Source: Ignavibacteriales bacterium (lineage in GTDB: Bacteria > Bacteroidota > Ignavibacteria > T3Sed10-11). From it: 6,746 bases of DNA. Position numbers and translations under genes: made by a program. This document shows, one piece after another, positions 6,601-6,746 of the stretch. Every line of letters starts with the position of its first letter. Position 1 is the stretch's first letter. The notes below the pieces were generated by a model. It made no database searches and was not told the DNA's origin. It saw nothing but the letters and a program-made list of their open reading frames with translations. The stretch lies in the NCBI GenBank assembly GCA_003560935.1, contig PWJF01000488.1, positions 1 to 6,746 on the forward strand, in the 5' to 3' direction.

Positions 6601-6746
6601 GATATATTCGCGCCGCGCCGGGATCCGATGGTACGGCCGATGCCCCTTGGCCGATAACCCTTCCGGCTCGTGTACCGACGTTATAGGTCTGCCCTCCCAC
6701 ACGAATGAGCTGCGTCGGAGCCGGTTGTGTTAGCTCTGCATCAAGA
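3638..6746 (-). CDS. Large secreted/cell-surface protein with C-terminal T9SS type A sorting domain, 5' end missing
   Basis: The frame is open from the right edge (last full codon 6743-6745) to the TAG at 3638-3640, giving 1035 visible residues. A GTG at 6700 is in frame but not a likely start, because coding continues upstream without a stop and no signal peptide follows. From the N-terminal side: DRNGNGLYD (6404-6430), an acidic EF-hand/thrombospondin-3-like calcium loop; a conserved block with EVQMTLWGYDR, LYFKRFKIINKGG and DPDVGAFGDDLSGCDT (about 5965-6275); an APGDRR...GPFVLTPGDEQEIVVG segment (about 5510-5590); a fibronectin-III-like beta-sandwich (about 4925-5400; LEWGSN, FEGYNVYQLPS, GQEYYLAVTAYS); further beta-rich sequence; and the sorting domain. 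These blocks recur in giant T9SS cargo proteins of FCB bacteria outside Bacteroidota. The protein should cross the outer membrane by T9SS and be anchored or released after cleavage of the C-terminal domain. No catalytic domain was recognised. The PorV/PorQ-like gene follows 161 bases later in the same direction. Confidence 0.85.
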   Translation of the reverse strand, partial: LDAELTQPAPTQLIRVGGQTYNVGTRAGRVIGQGASAVPSDPGAARIYRIRRDYITMSEEELRRDAAESFEVVIGSITSADMTKIKEQYAKDWAEWPVEYGAPFIDRNGNGLYDPPPPFFYDPLNPDDPRTFTADSLIAGNYDEPGVAGADPSSPADQVIWTVYNDLDRTATLGLFGSEPLGLEVQMTLWGYDRTDAMGNLYFKRFKIINKGGVDIGGGQIGSFYIDSMFVAQWSDPDVGAFGDDLSGCDTLLSLGFTYNGNPVDSEFRRFNLPPPAVGYDFLQGPIVPAPGDSAIFNFERIYDYKNLELTSFAYFAAGSAISDPPFSREGGLRWWRMLQGFVPDPSTAALRYYPHPPGMQVSKFPLSGDPVSRSGFIDGQGTDYSFAPGDRRIVLNTGPFVLTPGDEQEIVVGTVAGMGSARLSSVAVMKFNDRFVQNTYDAIFQVPRAPVAPDVKIVELDSHIMLEWGSNLTRVRDTEDRINEPGSYVFEGYNVYQLPSRGASLSEGQRIATYDLETDPTVILDEQFHAPSGQILFLPVQFGSNSGIKRYFKFDRDYVRDIDKLYNGQEYYLAVTAYSRTTEEGYLPAALESSPTVFTVVPQSPKPGLRYNASATEILPVSRVDGSGDATIEPIVIDPASMQTGTYTISWSSDGDNVLWNLLRNGNVILGNQTNVTGDETYSIIDGLQVKVYNLVYEPPVTILEDYQTVPEQGGGLTLWGDATLFGAPTGFYSEFVTGEANYPASLTQWDLEFRFTGVAEGADPSSNDAVIQSGGQLTTIWERGGFGADDMTEFAHAQIRAPFELWDVENNIQINFSLFNRNADDAAPYGNDMDQATARYRMSGRDYIIPIYTPYDPATAQSTVFDPNDPDATWLLFFLQGGSSVWNNGDVYFVKFANPIIAGEDAFAFAAEGPTLENTELAKEQINAVNVFPNPYYAFNPAETNRFVRFVTFTHLTNRATVRIFNLAGQLVRTMEKDDDSQFLRWDLNNQFNYPVASGMYIAHIELTLPNGTKTSKVLKLAIIQEQEVLDVF
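3641..3952 (-). other. T9SS type A C-terminal sorting domain within the large secreted protein
   Basis: The last 104 residues begin NVFPNPYYAFNP and contain TVRIFNLAGQLVRT, then WDLNNQ, then VASGMYIAHIEL and VLKLAII. This is the standard order for the domain: N-P start, I-[YF]-[ND]-x-x-G-x-x-[VI] strand, W-D turn, SG-[MV]-Y-x strand and a basic terminal strand. It directs export through the T9SS and is normally removed at the cell surface. After the usual end (KLAII) nine further residues follow, QEQEVLDVF, an acidic tail where many such domains stop or end basic. Confidence 0.9.
6404..6430 (-). other. Putative calcium-binding loop (DRNGNGLYD) in the large secreted protein
   Basis: The nonapeptide D-R-N-G-N-G-L-Y-D has the D-x-[DN]-x-[DN]-G-x-x-[DE] spacing of EF-hand, dockerin and thrombospondin type 3 calcium loops. 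It is a single copy, flanked by a proline-rich stretch (DPPPPFF), so it may be an isolated surface loop and not part of a repeat array. Confidence 0.55.

Noticed and set aside
6698..6700. GTG at 6700 as the start of the large secreted protein
   Set aside because: The frame remains open for 15 more codons to the window edge, no signal peptide follows the GTG, and a T9SS cargo needs one. The gene is better described as 5'-truncated by the window.

Overview
The window carries four protein-coding genes, all on the minus strand. Read in the direction of transcription (high to low coordinates) they are: (1) a very large secreted or cell-surface protein that enters from beyond the right edge and ends in a Por/type IX secretion (T9SS) type A sorting domain; (2) a PorV/PorQ-family outer-membrane beta-barrel; (3) a long, exported PIG-L/LmbE-fold protein whose zinc-binding deacetylase motif is degraded; (4) the first 40 codons of an exported protein whose mature N-terminus resembles GWxTD-domain proteins. 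No RNA genes, CRISPR arrays, insertion sequences or phage genes were seen.

The T9SS sorting domain, the PorV/PorQ barrel, the long PIG-L architecture and the probable GWxTD protein point to the Fibrobacterota-Chlorobiota-Bacteroidota (FCB) superphylum. The clear Shine-Dalgarno sequences (AAGGAG before the barrel gene, AGGAG before the PIG-L gene) argue for a lineage outside the Bacteroidota proper, which mostly lack them. Ignavibacteria/Kapabacteria, Calditrichota or Marinimicrobia-like groups fit. This placement is inference; no taxonomic marker lies in the window.

Layout: 3638-6746 T9SS cargo (5' end missing); 3477-3637 a 161-base gap with a long-range hairpin and an alternative pairing; 2424-3476 the barrel; 2279-2423 a gap with a strong minus-strand intrinsic terminator that ends only three bases before the ribosome binding site of the next gene; 140-2278 the PIG-L-like gene; 1-122 the start of the GWxTD-like gene, 17 bases downstream.

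All four products appear to be exported or envelope proteins, although the cargo's own signal peptide lies outside the window. In characterised T9SS, PorV carries cargo from the SprA translocon to the cell-surface attachment machinery, so the adjacent barrel and cargo could be a dedicated pair. The most notable points are the probable pseudo-deacetylase, the terminator placed directly upstream of its ribosome binding site, and the structured leader of the barrel gene. No wholly new multi-gene system could be demonstrated from this sequence alone.
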